A stretch of DNA of 22,590 nucleotides from Xanthobacteraceae bacterium (GCA_030040825.1 JASHSY010000287.1:1-22590), one strand, 5' to 3'. Shown: positions 15,901 through 22,077, numbered from the stretch's first letter. The notes: a model not told the origin generated them from the sequence alone. Numbers and translations are program-made.

Positions 15901-16427
15901 ACGCCGGCCGGATTCAGGATCGGGATCATCACGTCGATAAAGTGATATTCGGACTGGTGCGCGGTGGTGGAAGATTCCGCCGTGTGGTCGTCGCCCATCA
16001 GCGCCAGAACGCCGCCGTTTTTGGCGGTGCCGGCGAGGTTGGCATGGCGGAAGACGTCGCCGGTGCGGTCGACGCCGGGACCCTTGCCGTACCACATCGC
16101 GAACACGCCATCGTATTTACCCTCGCCGCGGAGCTCCGCCTGTTGCGCGCCCCACACCGCGGTCGCGGCCAAGTCCTCGTTAATGCCGCCCTGGAAGCGG
16201 ATATCGTTCTTGGTGAGGTACGGCGCGGCGCGCTGAAACTGACTGTCCAATCCGCCAAGCGGCGAGCCGCGGTAACCGGTGACATAGCCTGCGGTATTGA
16301 GGCCGTTGCGCCGATCCAACTCCTTCTGCATCAAGCAGAGCCGCACAAGCGCTTGAAACCCGGTGACAAACACGTGGCTGTGGCCGAGATCGTATTTATC
16401 GTCGAGTTTTACGTCGCGCAGCGGCAT
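12945..16427 (-). CDS. Indolepyruvate ferredoxin oxidoreductase, fused alpha/beta chain
   Basis: This 1160-residue thiamine-diphosphate enzyme oxidatively decarboxylates aryl pyruvates (indolepyruvate, phenylpyruvate) to aryl-acetyl-CoA with ferredoxin as acceptor. Archaeal enzymes split this into IorA and IorB; here it is one chain, as in many alphaproteobacteria. Domains: N-terminal pyrimidine-binding region (TAGYVTGYRGSPLGGLD, near 45), a CSGCPHNSS cysteine motif near 435-445, the TPP site GDGTYNHSGYMAIRA near 495, a cluster motif CEGCGDCGVQSNC near 630 with further cysteines in SCNKDFSCVKGFC, and the gamma domain (TGVGGTGIVTIGGILGMAAH, GLAQKGGAVFSYIRFA) from about 720. No frameshift is visible. 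It stands alone, with a weak promoter candidate 75-100 bp upstream. Its natural role in an aerobe is probably aromatic amino-acid catabolism. Confidence 0.95.
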   Translation of the reverse strand: MPLRDVKLDDKYDLGHSHVFVTGFQALVRLCLMQKELDRRNGLNTAGYVTGYRGSPLGGLDSQFQRAAPYLTKNDIRFQGGINEDLAATAVWGAQQAELRGEGKYDGVFAMWYGKGPGVDRTGDVFRHANLAGTAKNGGVLALMGDDHTAESSTTAHQSEYHFIDVMIPILNPAGVQEVLDYGLYGWAMSRFTGAWVALKTMHETIESTAAIDASFDRINIVNPTDFQMPPGGLNIRLNDPILAQEARLHDFKRDAMLAFLRANKINHTITTGGREPKIGIITTGKSYLDVRQAFDELGIDEIKANQLGLRLYKVGCPWPISRRELAEFADGLDLIIVVEEKRSLIEVQVREELYGNANQPVCIGKRDEQGSWLFPVKGALDPNEVAICIGERLLKYSRNEDIAQRVARLKEFQRVAAETRDIAQRIPYFCSGCPHNSSTVVPEGMRAYAGIGCHFMVQWMDRSTLGYTQMGGEGANWVGEAPFSNRKHVFQNLGDGTYNHSGYMAIRAAIASNTNITYKILFNDAVAMTGGQANDGGLTVPQVARQVAAEGAKRVVVVTDEPEKYPPGTVWPAGATIHHRDDLMEVQKSLAEIPGVTVLIYDQTCAAEKRRRRKRHTYPDPDKRVIINELVCEGCGDCGVQSNCVSVQPLETEWGRKRTIDQSSCNKDFSCVKGFCPSFVTVHGARLKKGAGVAADHDLPPLPDPKLPPIAQTYNIIVTGVGGTGIVTIGGILGMAAHLEGRGVGVLDMAGLAQKGGAVFSYIRFAERPEDIHAIRVAAGRADLILGGDIVVSGTRKILAAVKPGATEMVVNTAEFLPGEFTRNADFSLPIERLKRTIIADAGADKTHFIDATRLATALFGQSIGANMFMVGYAYQLGAIPLSATAIERAIELNGEAVEMNKAAFHWGRRTAIARAQVEALAKPATATTPNEARHLSESFDETVARRVKFLTAYQNKAYAARYRGFVEKAKAAEAARAAGKCGLADAVARYLFKLMAYKDEYEVARLYTDGSFLAQVENTFGGENLRFEFHLAPPLLARRDKATGLPHKMSVGPWLLPVFGLLAKFKFLRGTAFDPFGRTRERRTERKLIADYEHLLDQVFVALTPANHDLAVALAAIPEKIRGFGHVKQRHLAAAKAEEMALLQQFRAGAPALLKAAE

Positions 16428-16500
16428 CGGCCTTTGAGTCTCCTGACGAGCCAGTGTGCCCTCATGGATTTGACAGCGCCAGAGGGCTCGCGGACCGCCT

Positions 16501-16528
16501 TAACATATAAGGTATGTAGGGTTTGCAA
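16501..16528 (-). promoter_or_regulatory. Weak sigma-70-like promoter candidate for the oxidoreductase gene
   Basis: On the minus strand TTGCAA (16523-16528) is followed by a 15-17 base spacer and an AT-rich TATATGTTA segment (about 16500-16508). This is the only AT-rich patch in the 138-bp gap. Neither hexamer is a close consensus match. Confidence 0.3.
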
Positions 16529-16565
16529 GACGCCGAGCAATGCGGCTTAAGCCCCGCCCGCGCGG

Positions 16566-17720
16566 CTAGTCGATCAAACCGAATACTGTTTGCGGTGCGG
16601 CAAATCCGGCCACCGAATGCTCGCCGAGGCGGCGGAAATCATCCGGACACCGAGCGGCGAAATCGGCCGACGCTACGACCGCCTCCCCAAGCTTGGACGC
16701 AACTTTTTCCAGCCGCGCCGCAAGATTCACGCCTGGGCCGATGCAGGTGAAATCGAGACGGTTGCCGCCGCCGACATTGCCATACATCACCTCGCCGACA
16801 TGGAGTGCGAGCCCGAAGCGGATGGCGGATTCACCGTTCGCCGGGAATTCCGCAATCCGCTTGCGGAATTCCCGCGCGCAAGCGAGTGCGTTGCGGCAAA
16901 CCTTCTCTGCATCGGCGTCGCTCGTAATCGGGAAAATCGCGAGCAAACCGTCCCCCATGAACTTCAGCACTTCGCCGCCGTGCTCGATGATCGGCGGAAC
17001 TTGGCAGCCAAAGTAGCGATTAAGCACATCGATCACGGCCTGCGGCGGCGATCGTTCGGACAAAGCGGTGAAACCGCGCATGTCCGAAAGCCAGATCGCG
17101 GCGTGGATGGCTTCCACATAACCGCGGCGGATTTTGCCCTCCATAATCCGCTCGCCGGTCTGATGCCCGACATACGTGTCGATCAAATTCCCCGCTGTGC
17201 GCCGCAGCGCGCGAATTTCCGCAACCCGGGCCAGCGGCAGGACAACTGCTTCGAGGTCGGCAAACTGTTGCGGCGTGAAGCCGCCCGGCTGTCGCGTCGA
17301 CCATGTTGCTACGTGAACTGTGCCGTCGGTGAATATCAACGGGAACGCTGCATAGTCTGTCGCGCCCTCCGCTTTCAGCTCTTTGAGCACTCCGAAGTCG
17401 ATCGGACAATTGCCGTCGGCCAGGCGGCGGCGGAGCGGCGCGCGAGTCGCATAGACGGTCGTGAACGGACTTTGGCGATAGTCATCGGTTTCCAGAATTG
17501 CAAACAGCGCATTTGACGTCGTCACGCCCGAATCGGCTTGCCAGAGGAAGCGGCGGCCCATGACGTCCGGATGCAACGTTGTGACGAACACCGCGACGCG
17601 CCACAATGGAACGCCGCATTCGATCATGCGGTCGCAGAGTTGCGCCAGAACATCTTCGGAATTGGGACCGGACACCGCACCGCCTGCCAGCCAATCGACG
17701 ACGGTTCGAATGTCCTTCAT
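16566..17720 (-). CDS. Class III adenylate/guanylate cyclase with N-terminal sensor-like domain
   Basis: The product is 384 residues, soluble, with no membrane segment. The C-terminal cyclase homology domain (about 205-380) has both metal aspartates, D213 (WLSDMRGFTALSE) and D257 (LKFMGDGLLAIF). It also has the purine-contacting Lys K253, Thr T325 where mammalian enzymes have Asp, and the transition-state pair N332/R336 (GPGVNLAARLE). This Lys/Thr combination is common in active bacterial adenylate cyclases. The usual IGD is IGP here. The N-terminal 200 residues (CGVPLWRVAVFVTTLHPDVM, PLIFTDGTVHVATWSTRQ) form a GAF-like or unassigned sensory domain seen in rhizobial cyclases. The start is 9 bp downstream of the GST stop, so it is cotranscribed with and probably translated after that gene. 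Confidence 0.92.
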   Translation of the reverse strand: MKDIRTVVDWLAGGAVSGPNSEDVLAQLCDRMIECGVPLWRVAVFVTTLHPDVMGRRFLWQADSGVTTSNALFAILETDDYRQSPFTTVYATRAPLRRRLADGNCPIDFGVLKELKAEGATDYAAFPLIFTDGTVHVATWSTRQPGGFTPQQFADLEAVVLPLARVAEIRALRRTAGNLIDTYVGHQTGERIMEGKIRRGYVEAIHAAIWLSDMRGFTALSERSPPQAVIDVLNRYFGCQVPPIIEHGGEVLKFMGDGLLAIFPITSDADAEKVCRNALACAREFRKRIAEFPANGESAIRFGLALHVGEVMYGNVGGGNRLDFTCIGPGVNLAARLEKVASKLGEAVVASADFAARCPDDFRRLGEHSVAGFAAPQTVFGLID

Positions 17721-17729
17721 CGTCGACGC

Positions 17730-18359
17730 TTACGCCTTGGCACTTGGCCGCGCCGAAACTTGCGCGTGCCAGCGGCGCAGGTGTGCGTGGCTTTCAGGAA
17801 TCGTCAGCTTGGCGCTGGCCGCGAAATCGACCGTTACCAGCGCAGTTATGTCGGCGATCGTGTAGCGCGCACCGGCAACGAATTCGCTTTGCGCCAGTCG
17901 CGCATCCATCTGCTCGAAGAAATGGCCGACGCGCAGACGCCCACGCTCGGCCAGTGCCGGAATTTGTTCGTAATCGTACGGCCCAGGCAACGCGCGTCCT
18001 TTGAGACCGCGCGCCCAATTGCGGAACGCCTCCATCACCGCGTAAAAGCCGTTCCGCTCGACTTCGCGCTGCCATGACGTCACCAGCGCCTTCTCTTCCG
18101 CACTTTCCCCCAACAGCGGCGGCTGCGGGTGGATGGCTTCGAAATAGACGCAAATGCCGATCGCGTCGTTGATGCGTGTCCCGCCGTCGAGTTCGAGCGA
18201 CGGCACGGTGGCATCGGGATTAATGGCGCGAAAGGCCGGCGTCAGCTGCTCGTTGTTCCGCAGATCGACCTGCACGGTCGGCACGCTAATGCCCTTCTCG
18301 GCGAGGAAGATGCGAACGCGGCGCGGGCTTGGAGCGGTGGTGCAGTCGTAAAACTTCAT
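17730..18359 (-). CDS. Glutathione S-transferase
   Basis: The product is 209 residues, full length for a cytosolic GST. The N-terminal thioredoxin-fold domain (about 1-80) has a candidate catalytic Ser at S11 in TAPSPRRVR, the cis-Pro region DATVPSLELDGG and the glutathione-binding INDAIGICVYFE. The helical C-terminal domain has the N-capping motif ARYTIADITALVTVD. The frame is open up to 18503, but ATG 18359 gives the family N-terminus (MKFYDCTTAPSP) and has AGAGGA 8 bases upstream. The cyclase gene follows 9 bp after its stop. The first 100 bases recur at 20781-20880 as the start of a truncated second GST. The substrate is unknown; GST and cyclase together suggest a stress or xenobiotic response unit, which is inference. 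Confidence 0.92.
   Translation of the reverse strand: MKFYDCTTAPSPRRVRIFLAEKGISVPTVQVDLRNNEQLTPAFRAINPDATVPSLELDGGTRINDAIGICVYFEAIHPQPPLLGESAEEKALVTSWQREVERNGFYAVMEAFRNWARGLKGRALPGPYDYEQIPALAERGRLRVGHFFEQMDARLAQSEFVAGARYTIADITALVTVDFAASAKLTIPESHAHLRRWHAQVSARPSAKA
18260..18359 (-). repeat. Direct-repeat copy A (5' end of the intact GST)
   Basis: This 100-bp stretch matches 20781-20880 at 93 positions in the same orientation, with an unbroken identical core of 55 bp (18278-18332 here, 20799-20853 there). The mismatches lie only at the two ends. The pair brackets the thioesterase, racemase and TetR genes. Confidence 0.9.
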
Positions 18360-18480
18360 CGCGGCATTCCTCTCGGCGTACGCTTCACGATCGTTTCGCA
18401 ATGAACATGCGGAAGCCTGCAGGTTACGCGTGGTGGTCAGCAATATTCTAGTCGGGTGATCAGGAAACGGCACGTCGGAC

Positions 18481-18497
18481 GGGCGCAGCGTGCGCCC
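18481..18497 (-). terminator. GC-rich hairpin downstream of the thioesterase gene
   Basis: A perfect 7-bp inverted repeat, GGGCGCA-GCG-TGCGCCC, lies 36 bases past the thioesterase stop in the 173-bp gap before the GST start. There is no following T run, so it is at best a weak terminator. The rest of the gap contains the GST ribosome site and nothing else I recognise. Confidence 0.35.
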
Positions 18498-18532
18498 TGG
18501 CACACGCGCGGACTGTCTTCACCCGAACATCG

Positions 18533-18970
18533 CTACTTCGCGACTTTGAAATTTCGCGTCGTGGCCAGCACGGTCCCACATAACGCCTCCTTGCCGGCAG
18601 CGACAATATATACATCGGCTGCGCCGACCGAATTGGTATTTCCGTCCTGAAGCACGCGTCCCTTCGCCTTCAGTTTCTCACCCTTGGCGACGCCGGTCAT
18701 CTTAATCACAAAATCGAGAGTCGCCAGCGCCCAACCGCGCGGCAGGAGTGACAGGCAAGATGCAACCGCGGCCACGTCGCCGGCCGCGCCGACCATTGAG
18801 GCGGGGAATTGGCTCGGCGGTCCGGAGAATCTTTCGGCAAACGGCAGCTCTATCGTAACTTCGCCGGGAGCATAGGAAACGACTCTGATTGCGTATTCTC
18901 GCACGAAGGGTAGCGCCGAGAGAAACGAATTCAACTCGTTTTCATCGATACGATCTTGGGCAACTTCCAA
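18533..18970 (-). CDS. PaaI-like hotdog-fold thioesterase
   Basis: The product is 145 residues, one hotdog domain, matching the PaaI/YdiI thioesterase group that hydrolyses acyl- or aryl-CoA esters. Visible are VVSYAPGEVTIELPFAERF (first strands), a central helix SMVGAAGDVAAVASCLSLLP, and the strands LATLDFVIKMTGVAKGEKLK, KGRVLQDGNTNSVGAADVYI and GTVLATTRNFKV. The HGG-type motif at the helix start is replaced by FPASMVG, while an Asp (GAAGD) is kept, so catalysis is likely but not certain. The start is TTG 18970 with GAGGAG about 10 bases upstream overlapping the racemase stop, so translation is probably coupled to that gene. Confidence 0.85.
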   Translation of the reverse strand: MEVAQDRIDENELNSFLSALPFVREYAIRVVSYAPGEVTIELPFAERFSGPPSQFPASMVGAAGDVAAVASCLSLLPRGWALATLDFVIKMTGVAKGEKLKAKGRVLQDGNTNSVGAADVYIVAAGKEALCGTVLATTRNFKVAK

Positions 18971-18983
18971 AGGGCCGCGCTCC

Positions 18984-20075
18984 TCAATGACCGCCGCTCA
19001 TGAAGCGGGTAATCGCCTTTTCGTCCCATTCAATGCCGAATCCCGGCCCTCTCGCCGTCACCGTTCCGTCGACCGCGCGATATGGGTCGGCGAGAATGGC
19101 GCCGGCCACGTCGAGATACTCGAGCCAATGAAACGTCGGCGTAGCCGGCAGCAGATGCGCGCTTGCTTCGACAAACAAGTGGCTCGAGACCGGAAGCGAC
19201 GCTGCCTCGGCTTGGCCCATGGCGCTCAACCAACCCGTGACACCGCCAATCTTCATTACATCGAGCATCGCGTAATCTGAGGCGCCTGCAGCGATCGCCT
19301 TGGCCATGTCGCGAGGGAACCACCAGTTCTCGCCGGTCTGAATCGGCACGGAAGCGGCAGCGCGCACCTGCGCATGGCCTTGGAAGTCCTCCGCCTTGAC
19401 CGGCTCCTCCACCCATTGAAGATCGAACTCCGCGAGACGCGCGATGCGTCGACATGCCTCGACGGGATCGAGCGACTGGTTGTAATCGACCATCAACTTG
19501 ACGTGCGGACCGATGATCGCGCGCACCGCGGCGACCGTCGTCACATCCTTTTCAACATCGCCTTCACCGAGTTTGATCTTAATGGCGCGGAAACCGGTCT
19601 CGACAGAATGCAGGATCGCCTTCTCGTCCGCTTTGGGATCAATCATCCCATAGCTGTCGTATGCCGGAAGCCGCATCGGCGCCCCGCCCAACAGGCCGAC
19701 GACGGGCTGGTTCAAGGTCCGTGCGGTAGCATCCCAAAGCGCCATATCCAGACCAGAGACCGCCATTCCGATCAGGCCCTGCCATCCGACGAGCCGAAAG
19801 CGCCGGTCGAAATCGCGCATGCGCTCGACCGGGGCAACCGATTTTCCTTTGAGCTCGGGCGCGATCTCATCGATCAATCGAGCCAGAGGAGCCATCGCGA
19901 GCGGCGTGTAGCCGAAGATGTAAGCGTGCCCGGCGCTGCCTTCTTCCGTCGTGACGTCGATCAAGACGAGCGGCGCCGCGGGAATCGTTCCTACCGCGGT
20001 GCGGAGCGGTTGCTTCAGCGGCGCCAATACGGCGCGCGCCTTCACGTCTCGGATGGTGAGCTTCGGTTGTGTCAT
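18984..20075 (-). CDS. Mandelate racemase-like enolase-superfamily enzyme
   Basis: The product is 363 residues, matching Pseudomonas mandelate racemase (359) in length and along the chain. The full racemase active site is present: the KxK motif K166/K168 in FRAIKIKLG, metal ligands D197 (VDYNQS), E223 (WVEEP) and E249 (GENW), and the His-Asp pair H299 (SSHLF) and D272 (LDVMKIGGVTG). E303 and the substrate-side segment GYTPLA are also kept. The expected activity is alpha-proton abstraction from a 2-hydroxy acid with racemisation or a related dehydration; mandelate itself is not proven. ATG 20075 has AGGGA just upstream; the frame extends to 20108 but without support. It is coupled to the thioesterase and divergent from a TetR gene with a shared palindrome, so TetR control is likely. 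Confidence 0.92.
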   Translation of the reverse strand: MTQPKLTIRDVKARAVLAPLKQPLRTAVGTIPAAPLVLIDVTTEEGSAGHAYIFGYTPLAMAPLARLIDEIAPELKGKSVAPVERMRDFDRRFRLVGWQGLIGMAVSGLDMALWDATARTLNQPVVGLLGGAPMRLPAYDSYGMIDPKADEKAILHSVETGFRAIKIKLGEGDVEKDVTTVAAVRAIIGPHVKLMVDYNQSLDPVEACRRIARLAEFDLQWVEEPVKAEDFQGHAQVRAAASVPIQTGENWWFPRDMAKAIAAGASDYAMLDVMKIGGVTGWLSAMGQAEAASLPVSSHLFVEASAHLLPATPTFHWLEYLDVAGAILADPYRAVDGTVTARGPGFGIEWDEKAITRFMSGGH

Positions 20076-20127
20076 CGTTCCCTGCACGCCAATTGCGCAG
20101 TAGCACAATAGGCAACCTGCACGAGGT

Positions 20128-20149
20128 GTGAACTCACTAGTCGGTATAC
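20128..20149. promoter_or_regulatory. Candidate TetR operator between racemase and TetR genes
   Basis: An imperfect 22-bp palindrome is centred on CTAG (20137-20140); its right half TAGTCGGTATAC pairs with the left half at 5 of 9 positions outside the centre. A second outer pair, GAGGT (20123-20127) and ACCTC (20148-20152), surrounds it. It lies 25 bp from the TetR start and 52 bp from the racemase start, where a repressor could block both divergent promoters. The half-site resembles the ACTAGTCGGT words used by several TetR proteins. Confidence 0.5.
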
Positions 20150-20174
20150 CTCATTCCGTGCTACGCGGCGGGCG

Positions 20175-20810
20175 ATGACCGGATCGGCCGAACGCACGCG
20201 CCGGCGAATCCTCGACGCGGCCTATGGGTTGTTCTACCGCAAAGGCTTCTTGCGGGTGAGCGTCGACGCCATCGCCGAAACAGCTGATGTCACCAAGCGG
20301 ACCCTCTACGACCATTTTACCAGCAAAGATGAACTGCTCAGCGCCGTTCTCGAGCTTCATCGCCAGCTGGCGCTCATCAGGATCGAGAAATGGGGCGCAC
20401 GCCTGACCGGAGATATCGAGGATATGCTCGACGCTTTGTTTTCAGCGTTGGCCCAATGGGCGGCGAAGCCCCGCTGGGCCGGTGCCGGATTTACCCGCCT
20501 GACGATGGAGTTGGCTGATCTCCCGGGCCATCCGGCGCGGACGATCGCCCGCCAGCACAAAGCGGAAGTGGAAGCATGGCTAGCGCGCGAACTTGGCCGT
20601 CGTGGCTTCGATACGCCTGCGGTGCGCGCCAGAGAAATCGCAATTTTGCTGGAAGGCTCAACGGCACTCATGCTCGTTCACGGCGACCGGAGCATTGCCG
20701 CGACGGCCGCGCAGGCGGCAAAGCGACTCCTCGGCGCCTCGAATGGCAAGAAGAAGCGAAGGTCGCGTGGTGAAACGACAGCAGATCGACCTGCGCGATC
20801 GGCACGCTAA
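20175..20810 (+). CDS. TetR-family transcriptional regulator with hybrid C-terminus
   Basis: The product is 211 residues. The N-terminal helix-turn-helix (about 7-55) is typical: RTRRRILDAAYGLFYRKGF, then VSVDAIAETADVTKRTLYDH and FTSKDELL. The C-terminal ligand domain (TRLTMELADLPGHPARTIAR, LLEGSTALMLVHGD) resembles AefR-type TetR proteins of proteobacteria. The last nine or so codons (ADRPARSAR) and the stop at 20808-20810 are read antisense through the remnant of a GST gene that begins at 20781, so the original end has been replaced. The domain should still fold because the change falls after the last predicted helix. The divergent racemase/thioesterase pair and the intergenic palindrome make these its likely targets. 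The Shine-Dalgarno sequence is weak (GGCGGG). Confidence 0.93.
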   Translation: MTGSAERTRRRILDAAYGLFYRKGFLRVSVDAIAETADVTKRTLYDHFTSKDELLSAVLELHRQLALIRIEKWGARLTGDIEDMLDALFSALAQWAAKPRWAGAGFTRLTMELADLPGHPARTIARQHKAEVEAWLARELGRRGFDTPAVRAREIAILLEGSTALMLVHGDRSIAATAAQAAKRLLGASNGKKKRRSRGETTADRPARSAR

Positions 20811-20880
20811 TGCCCTTCTCGGCGAGGAAGATGCGAACGCGGCGCGGGCTTGGGGCGTCGGTGCAGTCGTAAAATCTCAT
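20781..20880 (-). pseudogene. Truncated glutathione S-transferase (5' end only; direct-repeat copy B)
   Basis: From ATG 20880 the minus strand encodes 33 residues (MRFYDCTDAPSPRRVRIF...VDL) that match the start of the intact GST at 17730-18359 at 29 positions. The match then ends abruptly at 20781 and the frame runs into antisense TetR sequence. A strong ribosome site, AAGGAGG, lies 4 bases before the ATG, so the expression signals remain although the gene body is gone. Of the seven base differences to the intact copy, six change the amino acid. An abortive hybrid peptide could still be made. Confidence 0.85.
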
Positions 20881-20896
20881 GGCGCCTCCTTGGCGT

Positions 20897-21097
20897 CTAG
20901 AATCCGCGTGCGAGGACGGCGTCATGCATTCCCGCCTGAGCGCCTGTTTCGTCATGCGTCATGAGGGATCGCCCGGTTTCCGCCCGGTATTCTTTGGGCC
21001 CGGAATAATCTTCTGACTGGGGTCGGCACCAAAGCACAAACGCTTCGCAAAATCCGCACCGACGCGCTTCTGGTTCTTTGATGAGGTCGCAGTCCAC
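20897..21097 (-). CDS. Possible small Cys-containing protein (doubtful)
   Basis: An open frame of 66 residues starts at GTG 21097 and contains RRCGFCEAFVLWCRPQSEDY, a C-x2-C-x6-C pattern that reads like protein rather than random GC-rich translation. It ends 16 bp before the start of the truncated GST, an operon-like spacing. There is no clear ribosome site and the start is GTG, so it may be non-coding or a decayed gene. It occupies most of the 291-bp gap between the GST remnant and the transporter genes. The rest of that gap is an AT-rich stretch (about 21127-21155) that probably holds the transporter promoter. Confidence 0.25.
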   Translation of the reverse strand: MDCDLIKEPEARRCGFCEAFVLWCRPQSEDYSGPKEYRAETGRSLMTHDETGAQAGMHDAVLARGF

Positions 21098-21171
21098 GTT
21101 TTGTTGCGGCCAGCGTCACGGCCACCTATTCTTTGATTACATCATTGTTTTGCGTAAGCCACGAGGATGTC

Positions 21172-21597
21172 ATGGCCAATTTCACGCCGATTTCTGCCGC
21201 AATCGGCGGCGCCCTGATCGGACTATCCGCCGTTCTTTTGATGCTGCTTAACGGCCGCATCGCCGGCATTACCGGCGTGTTTGCCGGATTGATCGATCCG
21301 GTGTCGAACGATCGCGGCTGGCGTGCGACTTTCGTCGCCGGAATGATCATCGCACCTTTGTCCGCCGCGTTTCTTGGCTACAGCATCCCAATCCCGCACA
21401 TGCCCGCCAGCCTGGTTACCGTTGCGGTGGCCGGCCTTCTGGTCGGCTTCGGCACCAGGCTCAGCAATGGCTGCACGTCCGGCCACGGGATTTGCGGCAT
21501 CGCTCGATTGTCGCCGCGATCGATCGCGGCAACAGCGACATTCATGGCGGCCGCGATGGCTGTCGTCGCGGTAACCCGGCACGTCATTGGAGGCTGA
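21172..21597 (+). CDS. YeeE/YedE-family membrane protein, first half of split transporter (PmpA-like)
   Basis: The product is 141 residues with about four membrane segments (residues 8-27, 52-70, 78-96, 116-135). The family motif GFGTRLSNGCTSGHGICGIA carries C101 and C108, which in the YeeE/TsuA thiosulfate transporter line the path for sulfur species. Full-length YeeE has about 350 residues; here, as in Xylella PmpA/PmpB, it is divided between two genes. ATG 21172 with GAGGA 5-6 bases upstream is preferred to the longer frame from 21133. The next gene starts 2 bp after its stop. The likely role is import or export of thiosulfate or sulfane sulfur. No persulfide dioxygenase or BigR-type regulator is next to it in the window. 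Confidence 0.88.
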   Translation: MANFTPISAAIGGALIGLSAVLLMLLNGRIAGITGVFAGLIDPVSNDRGWRATFVAGMIIAPLSAAFLGYSIPIPHMPASLVTVAVAGLLVGFGTRLSNGCTSGHGICGIARLSPRSIAATATFMAAAMAVVAVTRHVIGG

Positions 21598-21599
21598 TC

Positions 21600-22055
21600 A
21601 TGCGCGCACTTGCCAGTTTGGTTTGCGGCTTCGTTTTTGGCTGGGGCCTCTTCATCTCCGGCATGATCCGGCCGGAGAAAGTTTTGGGCTTCCTCGACAT
21701 CCTCGCAATTCCGAGCGGGAATTGGGATCCGAGTCTTGCCATGGTGATGGCGGCCGCACTTCCGGTGGCCTGGGTCGGCTATGCGCTGGCGCGGCGCCGC
21801 AAGCCGGTGTTCGCGACGGAAAATGAGTGGCCATCGCAGACTACGATCGACCGCTCGCTCATCGCCGGTTCGGTCCTGTTTGGCATCGGCTGGGGATTGG
21901 TCGGATTGTGCCCTGGCCCAGCGCTGGAGAATCTGGCGTCACTGTCTTCGGGCGTGATTATCTTCGTGATTGCCATGGCGGTAGGCACGCTTGCGCACGA
22001 CGTCTGGTACGCTGGTGCTACGGCACTGACCCAAGCGAAAGTGGCGGACGGCTAA
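21600..22055 (+). CDS. DUF6691/YeeE-type membrane protein, second half of split transporter (PmpB-like)
   Basis: The product is 151 residues with four likely membrane helices (about 3-22, 46-63, 86-104, 115-135). SGMIRPEKVLGFLDI and GIGWGLVGLCPGPALENLAS are the standard motifs of the second half of the split YeeE family; the Cys in LCPGPA matches the sulfur-handling Cys of the single-chain proteins. GGAGG lies 7 bases before ATG 21600, only 2 bp after the stop of the first half, so the two are translated together and presumably assemble into one transporter. Its end converges on the LysR gene with 13 bp between stops. Confidence 0.88.
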   Translation: MRALASLVCGFVFGWGLFISGMIRPEKVLGFLDILAIPSGNWDPSLAMVMAAALPVAWVGYALARRRKPVFATENEWPSQTTIDRSLIAGSVLFGIGWGLVGLCPGPALENLASLSSGVIIFVIAMAVGTLAHDVWYAGATALTQAKVADG

Positions 22056-22064
22056 TCCGGCGGA

Positions 22065-22077
22065 CGCTTTACAAGCG
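22065..22077. terminator. Small hairpin between convergent transporter and LysR genes
   Basis: CGCTT (22065-22069), a 3-base loop and AAGCG (22073-22077) form a short stem just past the transporter stop and over the LysR stop. There is no T run on either strand, so its activity is doubtful. Confidence 0.25.

Noticed and set aside
14106..16550. Two long plus-strand frames (379 and 308 codons) over the indolepyruvate oxidoreductase
   Set aside because: They mirror a well-conserved multidomain enzyme and show no motifs of their own.
16590..17516. Plus-strand frame of 308 codons over the cyclase
   Set aside because: The cyclase on the other strand has all catalytic residues; the mirror frame has none.
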